Assembly: GCA_019635755.1 (NCBI GenBank)
Contig: JAHBYW010000003.1
Coordinates: 310,001 to 374,000 of the forward strand
Reading direction: 5' to 3'
Source of the DNA: Rhizobiaceae bacterium
GTDB lineage: Bacteria; Pseudomonadota; Alphaproteobacteria; Rhizobiales; Rhizobiaceae
Length of the DNA stretch: 64,000 bases
The notes beneath the pieces are model-generated. The model searched no databases. It saw nothing but the letters and a program-made list of their open reading frames with translations, and was not told the origin of the DNA. Made by a program: the position numbers and the translations under genes. Of this stretch, positions 18,382 through 26,836 are shown one piece after another (position 1 is the stretch's first letter; each line of letters begins with the position of its first letter).

Positions 18382-19337
18382 TATTTCCGCCTCCCGCCGA
18401 ACTCGAGATAAGCCCAGGGGATCAGAACGATCAGCACCGACAGCAGCATCATCGTCGACGCCGCGAAGCCCTGTGCGAGATTCTGGCCGAGGAACATCTT
18501 GTCGTAGACGTATTTGGCCGGCACCTCTGACGCGATGCCCGGACCGCCGCTCGTCTGCGCGACGACCAGGTCATAGAGGCGCACGATGCCCGACGCGATG
18601 AGCACCAGCGTCGTGATGAACACCGGCCGCATCATCGGGATGACGATGAACAGATAGGTCTTCCACATCGGAATGCCGTCGACGCGCGCGGCCTTCCAAA
18701 TGTCCTCCTCAATGCCGCGCAGGCCCGCGAGCATGAGGCACATGACGAGGCCCGTACCTTGCCAGAGCCCGGCGATGAGGATGCCGTAGATGACGATGTC
18801 CTGGTTGTAGAGCGGATCAAAGGTGAAGCTCGTCCAGCCCAGCGACCGCACCACGCCCTGGATGCCGTATTCGGGGTTCAGGATCCACTGCCAGACGAGG
18901 CCGGTGACGATGAAGGAAAGCGCGAACGGATAGAGGAAGATCGTGCGGAAGGTGTTCTCGAAGCGGATCTTCTGATCGAGCAGCGCGGCCAGCAGGAAGC
19001 CGATGAGCAGCGAAAAGATCAGCGAGAGCGTGCCGTAGATCAGGATGTTCGAGATCGAGATGATCCAGCGGCTCTGGTCCCAGAGCCGGTCGTACTGGTC
19101 GAAGCCCACCCATTTCAGGCGAGGCAGCAGCTTCGAATCCGTGAACGAGTAGACGATGGTCCAGATCGTGCCGCCGAAGAACACGAAGACGGCGGTCAGG
19201 ATCATCGGAATCGCGGCGATCTTCGCGTTGATGTTCCGGAAGAGCCGGTTCGGCCGGCGCGCGACGTCGGCGCGGGCCGCGGGCGATGCGGCGCTGAAGC
19301 CGCGGATGGCGGTATGCGGACTGGCTTCGGTTGCCAT
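18381..19337 (-). CDS. ABC sugar transporter permease (MalF/UgpA type)
   Basis: A 318-aa inner-membrane subunit with a Pro/Arg-rich N-terminal tail and six predicted helices (the first is AIPMILTAVFVFFGGTIWTI). The EAA loop is EEDIWKAARVDGIPMWKTYLF (about 218-238). It pairs with the MalG-type gene just downstream. It is separated from the binding-protein gene by 90 bp that contain a stem-loop, a common arrangement that lets the binding protein be made in excess. Confidence 0.93.
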   Translation of the reverse strand: MATEASPHTAIRGFSAASPAARADVARRPNRLFRNINAKIAAIPMILTAVFVFFGGTIWTIVYSFTDSKLLPRLKWVGFDQYDRLWDQSRWIISISNILIYGTLSLIFSLLIGFLLAALLDQKIRFENTFRTIFLYPFALSFIVTGLVWQWILNPEYGIQGVVRSLGWTSFTFDPLYNQDIVIYGILIAGLWQGTGLVMCLMLAGLRGIEEDIWKAARVDGIPMWKTYLFIVIPMMRPVFITTLVLIASGIVRLYDLVVAQTSGGPGIASEVPAKYVYDKMFLGQNLAQGFAASTMMLLSVLIVLIPWAYLEFGGRRK

Positions 19338-19377
19338 GGCGTCTCTCCGCTGGGACCCGATGGATGCGACGATGCCC

Positions 19378-19403
19378 GCCGGCCCTGCTGACGCAGGACC
19401 GGC
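19378..19403 (-). other. Intercistronic stem-loop between binding-protein and permease genes
   Basis: GCCGGCCCTGC (19378-19388) pairs with GCAGGACCGGC (19393-19403) across a four-base loop, with one mismatch in eleven pairs. There is no T-run, so it is not a standard terminator. Its place directly after the binding-protein gene suggests protection of the 5' mRNA segment from 3' exonucleases, as in malE-malF-like operons. Confidence 0.6.
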
Positions 19404-19427
19404 AAGCGATGTGCGGAGTCGTTCGCC

Positions 19428-20663
19428 TTAGTCGGCCGCGCCGATGATCTCGGCGTAGCGCTTCTGCGCGTCGGCGGCGGAGATCGCCTCCGAAGCCCAG
19501 AACTCGGTCATGAGATCTTCGATCTGGCCCTGGGTGTCGGGCGACAGCGTCTGGTTGCCGTCCGGCAGGATCGCGCCGGAAGCCAGGATCGCCAGGCCTT
19601 TCTTCATGCAGTCGTTGGCGGCGGCCAGGTCGACGTCGCCGCGAACCGGCAGCGAGCCCTTCTTCAGGTTGAAGTCGACCTGAACCTGCTTCGACAGCAT
19701 GAGCGAGGCGAGGCGCATCTGCGCCGCGGTCTTCTCAGGATCGTTCAGCTTCGGGAAGTAGAACGCGTCGCCGCCGGTCGAGATGATCTGGTTGACGCCG
19801 AGGCCGGGAAGGCACTCGTAGTCCTTGCCGGCGGTCTGCCCGGCAACCTGGAACTCGCCCTGCGCCCAGTCGCCCATGATCTGACCGCCGGCCGCGCCGG
19901 TGATCACCAGGTTGGTCGCCTGGTTCCAGTCCTGGACGTTGGAGTTCTTGCGGAAGGCGCGGGCATTCGCCGCGGCCTCGAACACCTTGGCGTATTCCGG
20001 CCCACCGGCCACCTCGGCGTTCTTGTCGATGTTGACGGCCTTCCAGGCATCGGTGCCGGCGATGGCGATGGCGATGACGCCGAACGCGCCCGACGCCTGC
20101 CAAGGCTGGTTGCCCATAGCCAGCGGGATCTTGCCGGCCTTCTCGAGAGCCGGAGCAGCGGCAACGAACTCGTCCCAGTTGGTCGGGACGGCGACGCCGG
20201 CGTCGGCGAACGCCTTGTGGCTCAGCCACAGCCACTGCCACGAGTGGATGTTGACCGGCACGCAGTAGATCTTGCCTTCGAAGGTGCAGCTGTCGAGCAG
20301 GGACTTGGGATGGACGATCTCCGCCCACTTCTCCTTCTCGGCGATCTCGGTCAGGTCCTGCATCAGGCCGGCCTGGACGAGTTCCTCGGCCTGGCGGCCG
20401 TGGTTGAACTGGGTGGCACCCATCGGGTCGCCGCCGGTGATGCGGGCGATCATGATCGGGCGGGCAACGCCGCCGGAGCCGGCGATGGCGCCGTCGATCC
20501 ACTTGTCGCCCGAGGCGTCAAAGGCTTTCGCGAGTTCGGCCACGGCCGCCGCTTCGCCGCCCGAAGTCCACCAGTGCGTGACTTCGAGTTCGGTTGACGA
20601 GGCCGGGACGGAAATCAATGCAACCGACGCCGCGAGGGCAGCGGTCCTCAAGGTATAACGCAT
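19428..20663 (-). CDS. ABC transporter extracellular sugar-binding protein
   Basis: A 411-aa periplasmic solute-binding protein of the CUT1 class. The signal peptide MRYTLRTAALAASVALISVPASS is followed by TELEVTHWWTSGGEAAAVAELAKAF, the typical start of family 1 binding proteins. The ribosome site is GGGAGG. It is the first gene of the operon running to the GH43 enzyme at 11452. A LacI-type operator lies 18-35 bases upstream of the start codon. Ligand candidates are xylosides or related oligosaccharides on the strength of the GH43 gene; this is untested. Confidence 0.93.
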   Translation of the reverse strand: MRYTLRTAALAASVALISVPASSTELEVTHWWTSGGEAAAVAELAKAFDASGDKWIDGAIAGSGGVARPIMIARITGGDPMGATQFNHGRQAEELVQAGLMQDLTEIAEKEKWAEIVHPKSLLDSCTFEGKIYCVPVNIHSWQWLWLSHKAFADAGVAVPTNWDEFVAAAPALEKAGKIPLAMGNQPWQASGAFGVIAIAIAGTDAWKAVNIDKNAEVAGGPEYAKVFEAAANARAFRKNSNVQDWNQATNLVITGAAGGQIMGDWAQGEFQVAGQTAGKDYECLPGLGVNQIISTGGDAFYFPKLNDPEKTAAQMRLASLMLSKQVQVDFNLKKGSLPVRGDVDLAAANDCMKKGLAILASGAILPDGNQTLSPDTQGQIEDLMTEFWASEAISAADAQKRYAEIIGAAD

Positions 20664-20680
20664 CGCAGTTTCCTCCCTGA

Positions 20681-20698
20681 ATCTGAAACGTTACAGAT
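20681..20698. promoter_or_regulatory. LacI-family operator next to the binding-protein gene
   Basis: ATCTGAAACGTTACAGAT is an 18-bp palindrome with one mismatched pair around the AACGTT core, 18 bases upstream of the ATG of the binding-protein gene. It matches the second site at 20978-20995 under the consensus CTG-N-AACGTT-N-CAG. A central CG flanked by A/T is usual for LacI-family operators, and binding here would block transcription of the operon. Confidence 0.75.
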
Positions 20699-20977
20699 CG
20701 AACCGTAGTCCAACGGTCCTGCCTGTGCAATGGGCCAATGCGGCCCGGAGACTATTTTTTTCGTCTCCCGAATTAAAGGACGGTAGCGGTACCATCGCAT
20801 TCGCACCTGCAACAAACGATGCTGCATCGCCGCTCGGAGCTGTATTTCTTGCCTGCAACTCCCTGATTCCATGGAATGTTGCATTGCGGAATCCTCGAAT
20901 CAATTTGCACTGCGGATATGTCCAGGGTGGCGCCGGAATGGGCATCGAGGCTCCCGTGCTCAGCCGACTGCCACCAA

Positions 20978-20995
20978 ATCTGTAACGTTGCAGGT
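20978..20995. promoter_or_regulatory. LacI-family operator upstream of the regulator gene
   Basis: ATCTGTAACGTTGCAGGT matches the other operator at 15 of 18 positions (reverse orientation equivalent) and lies 71 bases before the regulator ATG. Two sites 297 bp apart could support autoregulation and DNA looping. Confidence 0.7.
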
Positions 20996-21065
20996 GCTTG
21001 CGGTTCCGAGCCAAAAGGTTCAGAGTCACGCAATCCCCAAGGGACGGCGCGGTAGCGGATTTGCC

Positions 21066-22142
21066 ATGAACAGCTCAAGCGAGCGAGCGAATGCCGCCTC
21101 GGCCGGCCGGCCGACGCTGAAGACGATCGCCTTCATGACGGGGCTCGGCGTCACGACGGTGTCGCGCGCCCTGAAGGATGCGCCGGAGATCGGCGAGGAG
21201 ACGCGCCGGCGCGTTCAGCTCGTCGCCAAGCAGGTGGGCTACCGGCCGAACCGCGCGGGCGTCAGGCTGCGCACCGGCAAGACGAACGTGATCAGCCTCG
21301 TGCTCAACACCGAGGAGCAGATCATGGGCTTCGTGTCGGACATCATCTTCGGCATATCCGAGACGCTGGCGCCGACGCCCTATCACCTGATCGTGACTCC
21401 TTACTCGCGCACCAAGGACCCGATGGACCCGGTCCGCTATGTCGTGGAGACGGGTTCAGCCGACGGTATCATCATCTCGCGCACGGAGCCCGACGACCCG
21501 CGCGTGCGCTACATGACGGAGCGCGGTTTCCCGTTCGCCACGCACGGGCGGACGAACATGGGCATCGACCACCCGTTCCACGACTTCGACAACCATGCCT
21601 ATGCGCTGGAGGCGGTGCGCAAGCTGACGGACCTCGGGCGGACACGGCTGGCCCTGCTGGCGCCGCCCAGCGCGCTCTCCTATTACCACCACACCGTGGA
21701 GGGCTTCGCCGACGGGCTGTCGGCGACGGGCGCGTCGGAAGTACCGTTCAACGCGGTGAACATCGACGATTCGATCGAGCAGATCAGGTCGCGCACGGCG
21801 CAGATCATCCGCCGCGACAACCGCCCCGACGGATTCGTCTCCAGCGCCGGCGCGGCGACGCTGGCGCTCGTCGCCGGCATCGAGGACGCGGGCATGGTGG
21901 TGGGTCGCGACGTGGACATCGTGTCAAAGCAGTCGTCGCGGCTGCTGCACCTGTTCCGGCCGGCCATCCATGTCGTCAACGAGGATTTCCGCCGGGCCGG
22001 CAGCGAGCTGGCGCGCTGCGTGCTGACCTCGATCGACGGCCGGCATGGCCCCGAACTGCAGAGCCTCAGCGTGCTGAGCGGCGTGGAATCCCACCATCTG
22101 CCGTCCGTGCAGCCGACACCCGCCTCCGAGGCCGCCGAATAG
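21066..22142 (+). CDS. LacI-family transcriptional regulator
   Basis: A 358-aa repressor-type protein. The frame is open from 20871, but the protein proper starts at MNSSSERANA. The helix-turn-helix lies at about 17-36 (TLKTIAFMTGLGVTTVSRAL), followed by the hinge-helix region (VGYRPNRAGVRLRTGKT) and a periplasmic-binding-like effector domain (about 70-345). It is divergent from the sugar operon, with two matching operators in between, so it is almost certainly the operon's local regulator responding to the imported sugar or its derivative. The effector is unknown. Confidence 0.92.
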   Translation: MNSSSERANAASAGRPTLKTIAFMTGLGVTTVSRALKDAPEIGEETRRRVQLVAKQVGYRPNRAGVRLRTGKTNVISLVLNTEEQIMGFVSDIIFGISETLAPTPYHLIVTPYSRTKDPMDPVRYVVETGSADGIIISRTEPDDPRVRYMTERGFPFATHGRTNMGIDHPFHDFDNHAYALEAVRKLTDLGRTRLALLAPPSALSYYHHTVEGFADGLSATGASEVPFNAVNIDDSIEQIRSRTAQIIRRDNRPDGFVSSAGAATLALVAGIEDAGMVVGRDVDIVSKQSSRLLHLFRPAIHVVNEDFRRAGSELARCVLTSIDGRHGPELQSLSVLSGVESHHLPSVQPTPASEAAE

Positions 22143-22181
22143 GCAGCGTGCCGCAGCAGCGGCGCGCCTTCCGACATCGCA

Positions 22182-23627
22182 TCAGACCTGCTTCGGGTCG
22201 CCGTGCTGCGCAGCACTCGACCATGGACCGTGGAAGGCGCCGTCCGCGTCGAGCCGTTCGAAACCGTGCGCGCCGAAGAAGTCGCGCTGGGCCTGCACGA
22301 GGTTGGTGGTGCCCCGGCCCTGGCGGTAGGCGTCGAAATAGGCCAGCGCCGACGACAGAGCCGGAACCGGCAGGCCGGCCTCGGACGCCCGCGCGACGAT
22401 CCGGCGAAGCGATGGATGCGCCTCCTTCATCATCGCCACGAAGCTCGGCGCCATCAGGAGATTGTCGGCCGAGCCGGCCGCGGCGAACGCCTCCGCGATC
22501 GCATCGAGGAACTGCGAGCGAATGATGCAGCCTGCCCGCCAGATGCGGGCGACCGTCGGCAGCGGCAAGCCCCAGCCGAACTCGTTCGAGGCCGCGTCCA
22601 TGACGGCAAAGCCCTGGGCGTAGGCCGCGATCTTGCCGGCGAGCAAAGCGAGTTCCATGTCCCGCAGCGACGTCGCCGGATCGCCGTCGAGCCGCGCCGT
22701 CGCCTTGCCGTAGACCCTCTCCGCGGCCAGACGCTCTCCGCGCATCCCGGAAATGACCCGCGCCGCGACGGCCGCCTCGATCGCGGTTGCCGGAACGCCC
22801 ATGGTCTGCGCCTCGATCACCGACCAGCGTCCTGTTCCCTTCTGGCCGGCGCGGTCGAGGATGATGTCGACCACCGGCTGGCCCGTTTCCGGGTCCTCGG
22901 CCGCCAGGACGGCCGCGGTGATCTCGATGAGGTAGGAGTTCAGGCGGCCCTTGTTCCACCCGGCGAAAACCTCGCCGATCTCCCGTGCGGGCATGCCGAG
23001 GCCGTCGCGCATCAGGCCGTAGATCTCGGCGATCATCTGCATGTCGGCATATTCGATGCCGTTGTGGATCGTCTTGACGAAATGGCCGGCGCCGTTCTCG
23101 CCCAGCCACGCGGCGCAGGGCTCTCCCTTGTAGCGGGCAGCGATGGCGGTCAGCACCGCCTCGACGCGTTTCCACGACTCCTCGCGGCCGCCAACCATGA
23201 TCGACGGTCCGTTGCGCGCGCCCTCCTCGCCACCGGAAACGCCCATGCCGATGAAGGTCAGGCCCGTGGACTTCAATTCGTCGAACCGCCGCATCGTGTC
23301 GCGGAAATTCGCATTGCCGGCATCGATGATGATGTCGTTGTCGGACAGCACGCCGCGCAGCAGCGCGATCTGCTCGTCCACCGCCTTGCCGGCCTGCACC
23401 ATGACGATAACCGGGCGCGGCGGCCGGATCGCCGCGGCGAGGTCGGCGATGGTGTAGCACGGCACGATGTTGCTCCTGAGAGCTCCGGCATTCTCGAGGA
23501 ACGCCTCCGTGCGCGCCGCCGTGCGGTTGAACACCGCTATGCGGTGACCCTTCTCGGCGATGTTCAATGACAGGTTTGCACCCATCACCCCAAGGCCGAT
23601 GAGCCCGATGTCCGCCGTGCCGTCCAT
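22182..23627 (-). CDS. gnd: 6-phosphogluconate dehydrogenase, decarboxylating
   Basis: A 481-aa enzyme of the oxidative pentose phosphate pathway: 6-phosphogluconate + NADP to ribulose-5-phosphate + CO2. The Rossmann site is IGLIGLGVMGANLSLNIAEKG (early residues, NRT for NADP at about 35-37). The catalytic block is GVSGGEEGARNGPSIMVGG, and the Lys/Asn site is HFVKTIHNGIEYADMQMIAE. The C-terminal tail FHGPWSS matches the substrate-binding tail of the family. It is transcribed alone, convergent with the LacI gene. Of the 178 bp upstream nothing distinctive was identified. Confidence 0.96.
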   Translation of the reverse strand: MDGTADIGLIGLGVMGANLSLNIAEKGHRIAVFNRTAARTEAFLENAGALRSNIVPCYTIADLAAAIRPPRPVIVMVQAGKAVDEQIALLRGVLSDNDIIIDAGNANFRDTMRRFDELKSTGLTFIGMGVSGGEEGARNGPSIMVGGREESWKRVEAVLTAIAARYKGEPCAAWLGENGAGHFVKTIHNGIEYADMQMIAEIYGLMRDGLGMPAREIGEVFAGWNKGRLNSYLIEITAAVLAAEDPETGQPVVDIILDRAGQKGTGRWSVIEAQTMGVPATAIEAAVAARVISGMRGERLAAERVYGKATARLDGDPATSLRDMELALLAGKIAAYAQGFAVMDAASNEFGWGLPLPTVARIWRAGCIIRSQFLDAIAEAFAAAGSADNLLMAPSFVAMMKEAHPSLRRIVARASEAGLPVPALSSALAYFDAYRQGRGTTNLVQAQRDFFGAHGFERLDADGAFHGPWSSAAQHGDPKQV

Positions 23628-23805
23628 GTCGTTCCTTCCCGATCGCGTTTTTCGCGATGATGGGCTGGTGCCCTAACAAGCGTCAACCGCCGGGAGAACC
23701 GATTCGCGCGCGAGTCCACGCCGACCGTACAGCGCGGGCAGGCATTTCGCGCCTTCGCACTCGACATCGAAGGCAGGAAGACGCGCGGCATCGAGCGCGG
23801 GAGCG

Positions 23806-24018
23806 CTACTTGTTCAGGATTAGCTTGCCCTGCCGGGTGATCTTCAGCCGATACATTGCGCCGTGATGCTCGATGCCGATCTCGTGGCCGCCGCGAAACA
23901 GGAGGTCGCTGCTGACGGTGCGGGAGGGAGCCGGCAGGTCGCGGCGCTCGGAGCGCTCAGGGCGAAAGGTCGGTCGAGGCTCATAGTCCGAGAAGCCGCG
24001 CGGGTTGTGGCTGTTCAT
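23806..24018 (-). CDS. hemP: Hemin uptake protein HemP family
   Basis: A 70-aa protein beginning MNSHNPRGFSDYE, with start chosen for GGAGGCGAC directly before the ATG rather than the upstream ATG at 24051. The C-terminal 40 residues match HemP: VSSDLLFRGGHEIGIEH, then MYRLKITRQGKLILNK (family form ...YRLRLTRqgKLILTK). HemP/HmuP is needed for heme-iron uptake in rhizobia, as a co-activator of heme-receptor genes. The gene stands alone here; no hmu/hem transport genes are in the window. An iron-responsive TGA-N9-TCA element lies about 60 bp upstream. Confidence 0.82.
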   Translation of the reverse strand: MNSHNPRGFSDYEPRPTFRPERSERRDLPAPSRTVSSDLLFRGGHEIGIEHHGAMYRLKITRQGKLILNK

Positions 24019-24076
24019 GTCGCCTCCGTGTTCGTCATCGGCCGCCGGCATCCCCCGACTGCGCCTCGCTAAATCA

Positions 24077-24091
24077 TGACAACAATACTCA
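24077..24091. promoter_or_regulatory. Iron-responsive operator-like box (TGA-N9-TCA) before hemP
   Basis: TGACAACAATACTCA fits the IRO motif TGA-N9-TCA recognised by the rhizobial iron regulator RirA. It lies 59 bases upstream of the hemP ATG in an AT-rich patch, and 126 bases upstream of the divergent topoisomerase gene. The match was read directly; the binding protein is inferred from the motif. Confidence 0.6.
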
Positions 24092-24216
24092 TGTTATTTC
24101 GGTATGCAATCCCGGGCCGGCGCTTTTCGGCAGTGGACGTCATCATCCGCGCGGCGCGAGGGAACCGCCGGGCCGTGCTGGCCGTTCGCAGCCGGCACGC
24201 ACAGGACTCGGCCCCC

Positions 24217-25293
24217 ATGCTGACGAAGACCGCGACCGCGGACGACATCGAACCGCTGCTGGACATGGCGGGGTCCGCCGACGCGGCGTCTCTGGTCTAT
24301 TGCAGCGACGCCGATCCGGGCTATCGCCGGCGCGGACAGGGGCCGCGGTTCCGCTATGTCGACAGCCAGGGCAAGCCCGTGCGCGACCGCCGCACCCTCG
24401 ACCGCATCGCCGCGCTCGTCATCCCGCCGGCCTGGACCGATGTCTGGATCGCCTCGCGCCCGGACTGCCACCTGCAGGCGACCGGCCGCGACCAGCGCGG
24501 GCGCAAGCAGTATCGCTACCACGACCGTTGGCGCGTCTGCCGCGACGAGGTGAAGTTCTCGACCCTGCCCGACTTCGCCCGCGCGCTGCCGGCGATCCGC
24601 CGCAGGATCGACGCGGACCTGCGACGGCCGGGGCTGCCTCGCGACAAGGTGCTGGCGGCGATCGTCCGCTTGCTCGACGTCGCGATGATCCGGGTCGGCA
24701 ACGAGGCCTACAGCCGCGAGAACAAGAGCTTCGGCCTGACGACGCTGCGCAACCGGCATGTCGCGGTCGAGGGCGCGGCGATCCGCTTCGCGTTCCGCGG
24801 CAAGTCGGGCAAGGAGTGGAAGGTCAAGGTGACCGACCGGAGGCTGGCGCGCATCATCAAGGACGTGCAGGACCTGCCCGGGCAGAAGCTCTTCCAGTAT
24901 CTCGGCGAGGACGGCGGCCGCCATTCGGTCGGCTCGCAGGACATCAACGCGTACATCCGCGACGCAGCAGGGCCGCTGTTCACCTCCAAGCACTTCCGCA
25001 CCTGGACCGGCACCGTGCTTGCCGCAACGCGGCTGGCCGAGGAGACGACCGAAGACGGTGCGCCACCGACTGCCCGCGCACTCAACGCCGTGATCGACGA
25101 GGCGGCCCGCAAGCTTGGCAATACGCGCACCGTGTGCCGCGACTGCTACATCCATCCCGCGGTGATCGCGGCGTGGAAGGAAGGGCGTCTCGCCGCCGAG
25201 ATGCTGGAGACGCGGCGGCGCTTCCGCAAGACACCGGACGGCCTCGACCGCGACGAGGCGATCGTGCTGCGCTGGATGGAGACGGCGCGGTAG
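24217..25293 (+). CDS. DNA topoisomerase IB (poxvirus-type)
   Basis: A 358-aa type IB topoisomerase that relaxes supercoils through a 3'-phosphotyrosine. The start is set at MLTKTATADD (24217), removing 47 residues that would overlap the hemP control region. The N-terminal DNA-binding domain (about 25-115) precedes the catalytic domain with IRVGNEAYSRENKSFGLTTL, FRGKSGKEWKVKV, FTSKHFRTWTGT and the active-site Tyr311 in CRDCYIHP. Length and motif order match the bacterial poxvirus-like TopIB group. It forms no operon with its neighbours. Confidence 0.93.
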   Translation: MLTKTATADDIEPLLDMAGSADAASLVYCSDADPGYRRRGQGPRFRYVDSQGKPVRDRRTLDRIAALVIPPAWTDVWIASRPDCHLQATGRDQRGRKQYRYHDRWRVCRDEVKFSTLPDFARALPAIRRRIDADLRRPGLPRDKVLAAIVRLLDVAMIRVGNEAYSRENKSFGLTTLRNRHVAVEGAAIRFAFRGKSGKEWKVKVTDRRLARIIKDVQDLPGQKLFQYLGEDGGRHSVGSQDINAYIRDAAGPLFTSKHFRTWTGTVLAATRLAEETTEDGAPPTARALNAVIDEAARKLGNTRTVCRDCYIHPAVIAAWKEGRLAAEMLETRRRFRKTPDGLDRDEAIVLRWMETAR

Positions 25294-25344
25294 CTCCGCA
25301 TTGGACGCACGTCCCGACGAGGCGTCGCGCTCCGCTCGCCCCGC

Positions 25345-26313
25345 TCAATAGCCGCCGATGATCGGCAGGATCTCGCCGGTGATGTAGCTGGAGCAGTGCG
25401 GCGACGCCAGGAATACGTAGGCCGGCGCGATCTCCTCAGGCTGGGCCGGACGCTGCATCGGCGTGTCGGCACCGAACTTCGAAACGTCGGCGGCTTCCTT
25501 GTCCGACGGGTTGAGCGGCGTCCACACCGGCCCGGGCGCCACCGCGTTCACGCGGATGCCGCGCGGCAGCAGGTTGCCGGCCAGCGCGCGGGTGAAGGCG
25601 TGGATGCCGCCCTTGGTCATCGAATAGTCGACGAGGTTCTTCGACCCGTCGATGCCGGTGATCGAGCCTGTGTTGACGATCGCCGATCCCGGCTTCATGT
25701 ACGGCACGGCCGCCTGCGCGAGATGGAAATAGCCGTAGAGGTTGGTCTTCAGCGTCTCTTCGAAATGCTCCGGCGTGAGGTCGACGAAGTCCTTCGTGTG
25801 GACCTGGAAGGCCGCGTTGTTGACCAGCACATCCAGCCGTCCGAATTCTCTGACGGTCTTCGCCACGGCCCTGCGGCAATAAGCCCGGCTGGCGACGTTG
25901 CCCGGCAACAGGATGGCGCGCCGGCCCTCCGACTCGACGGCGGCTTTCGTGGCGCGGGCATCGGCGTGCTCGGCCAGATAGGCGATCGCCACGTCTGCGC
26001 CTTCGCGCGCGAACAGTACGGCGACGGCGCGGCCGATGCCGGAATCGGCGCCCGACACAAGCGCCACCTTGCCCTCCAGCTTGCCCGAGCCACGGTAGAA
26101 CGGCGCGTCGTACATCGGCTCGGGATCGAGGCGCGCCTCCGATCCCGGCTTCGGCTGGTGCTGCTTGGGGAAAGGCGGCACGGGATAGTCGCGAGCGCCG
26201 GTGCGCGGCGGCGAGGATGGCGCGCGCCGGCCCGAGCGATCGTCCTTCGCGACCTTCTTCTGGATGCGGCGCTGCTTGGCGGCGATGGTCTTCACGCTCT
26301 TGGTTTGTGGCAT
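25345..26313 (-). CDS. SDR-family oxidoreductase (YghA/YhdF type)
   Basis: A 322-aa classical short-chain dehydrogenase with an ~80-residue N-terminal extension rich in Lys, Arg and Pro (KQRRIQKKVAKDD) that ends PEPMYDAPFYRGSGKLEGK, as in the YghA/glucose-ribitol dehydrogenase group. The cofactor site is VSGADSGIGRAVA, then NNAAFQ, the catalytic Ser in GSITG and the YxxxK in DYSMTKGG. ATG at 26313 follows GAGGAG; the longer frame lacks this. Proteins of this type are often stress-linked in rhizobia; the substrate is unknown. Confidence 0.9.
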   Translation of the reverse strand: MPQTKSVKTIAAKQRRIQKKVAKDDRSGRRAPSSPPRTGARDYPVPPFPKQHQPKPGSEARLDPEPMYDAPFYRGSGKLEGKVALVSGADSGIGRAVAVLFAREGADVAIAYLAEHADARATKAAVESEGRRAILLPGNVASRAYCRRAVAKTVREFGRLDVLVNNAAFQVHTKDFVDLTPEHFEETLKTNLYGYFHLAQAAVPYMKPGSAIVNTGSITGIDGSKNLVDYSMTKGGIHAFTRALAGNLLPRGIRVNAVAPGPVWTPLNPSDKEAADVSKFGADTPMQRPAQPEEIAPAYVFLASPHCSSYITGEILPIIGGY

Positions 26314-26463
26314 CGGCGAACTCCTCGACTGGGCAGGAACCGCCGGTGCAGCCATCCGGTTCCGCCTTCGTCCGAGCAGAGCACCCCGACGGGCGACGCG
26401 GCTGCCCTGAAAGGTCCGCGCAAGATTGGGCGGGCACGGTGCCGCTCCACCCGGAGGGCATTC

Positions 26464-26751
26464 ATGGCATCACTCGGCCTGCGCACGATCCGCATAATGC
26501 GGCGGCTGCCGATCACGGACGCGTTCGATGCGCATCTGGCGCGCTGCGCCTTCGCGGAGATCTGGAGCGACCGCCGCGTCACATTCCGCCAGATCTTCGA
26601 CCTCGACCCGCTGGAAACACCCGCGCCCGGCGACCCGCGCGACACCGCCGTGGAAGCAGCGGTGCTGGCCCGCCGCCGCGCCAAGGAGCGGCTGGAGCGC
26701 GGCGGGCGCGACGCGTTCCGGTTCCAGCAGGGCTCCCAGTCGGCGCGCTAG
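26464..26751 (+). CDS. Hypothetical protein (95 aa)
   Basis: A small protein starting MASLGLRTIRIMRRL, supported by CGGAGGGCATTC before the ATG. It is Arg/Ala-rich and largely alpha-helical by appearance (ETPAPGDPRDTAVEAAVLAR, RRRAKERLERGG). There is no signal peptide, Cys pair or known domain. The long open frame continuing upstream to 25396 is antisense to the SDR gene and is not coding. The function is unknown; its neighbours (SDR, mmcB) give no clear hint. Confidence 0.6.
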   Translation: MASLGLRTIRIMRRLPITDAFDAHLARCAFAEIWSDRRVTFRQIFDLDPLETPAPGDPRDTAVEAAVLARRRAKERLERGGRDAFRFQQGSQSAR

Positions 26752-26836
26752 ACCCGCGGACCGCCGCAGCGCGCGGCCGTGCCGATGCCTGCACGCGACG
26801 GGTTCAAAACGTGAACAAAAGCTGGCATGGTGAGCC

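Larger units (their letters stand above)
20664..21065. other. Divergent control region between sugar operon and lacI-type gene
   Basis: About 400 bp with no convincing gene. It contains two near-identical palindromic operators (20681-20698 and 20978-20995), about 300 bp apart centre to centre, plus a separate 12-bp palindrome ATTCCATGGAAT (20866-20877). The AT-richer centre contrasts with the surroundings. Promoters for both directions must lie here. Confidence 0.6.

Noticed and set aside
20866-20877. ATTCCATGGAAT palindrome as a third LacI operator
   Set aside because: It does not share the CTG-N-AACGTT-N-CAG pattern of the two operators; likely chance.
25396-26463. Upstream extension of the 95-aa gene
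   Set aside because: This part of the frame is antisense to the SDR gene. The ribosome site at 26452-26456 supports the short start.
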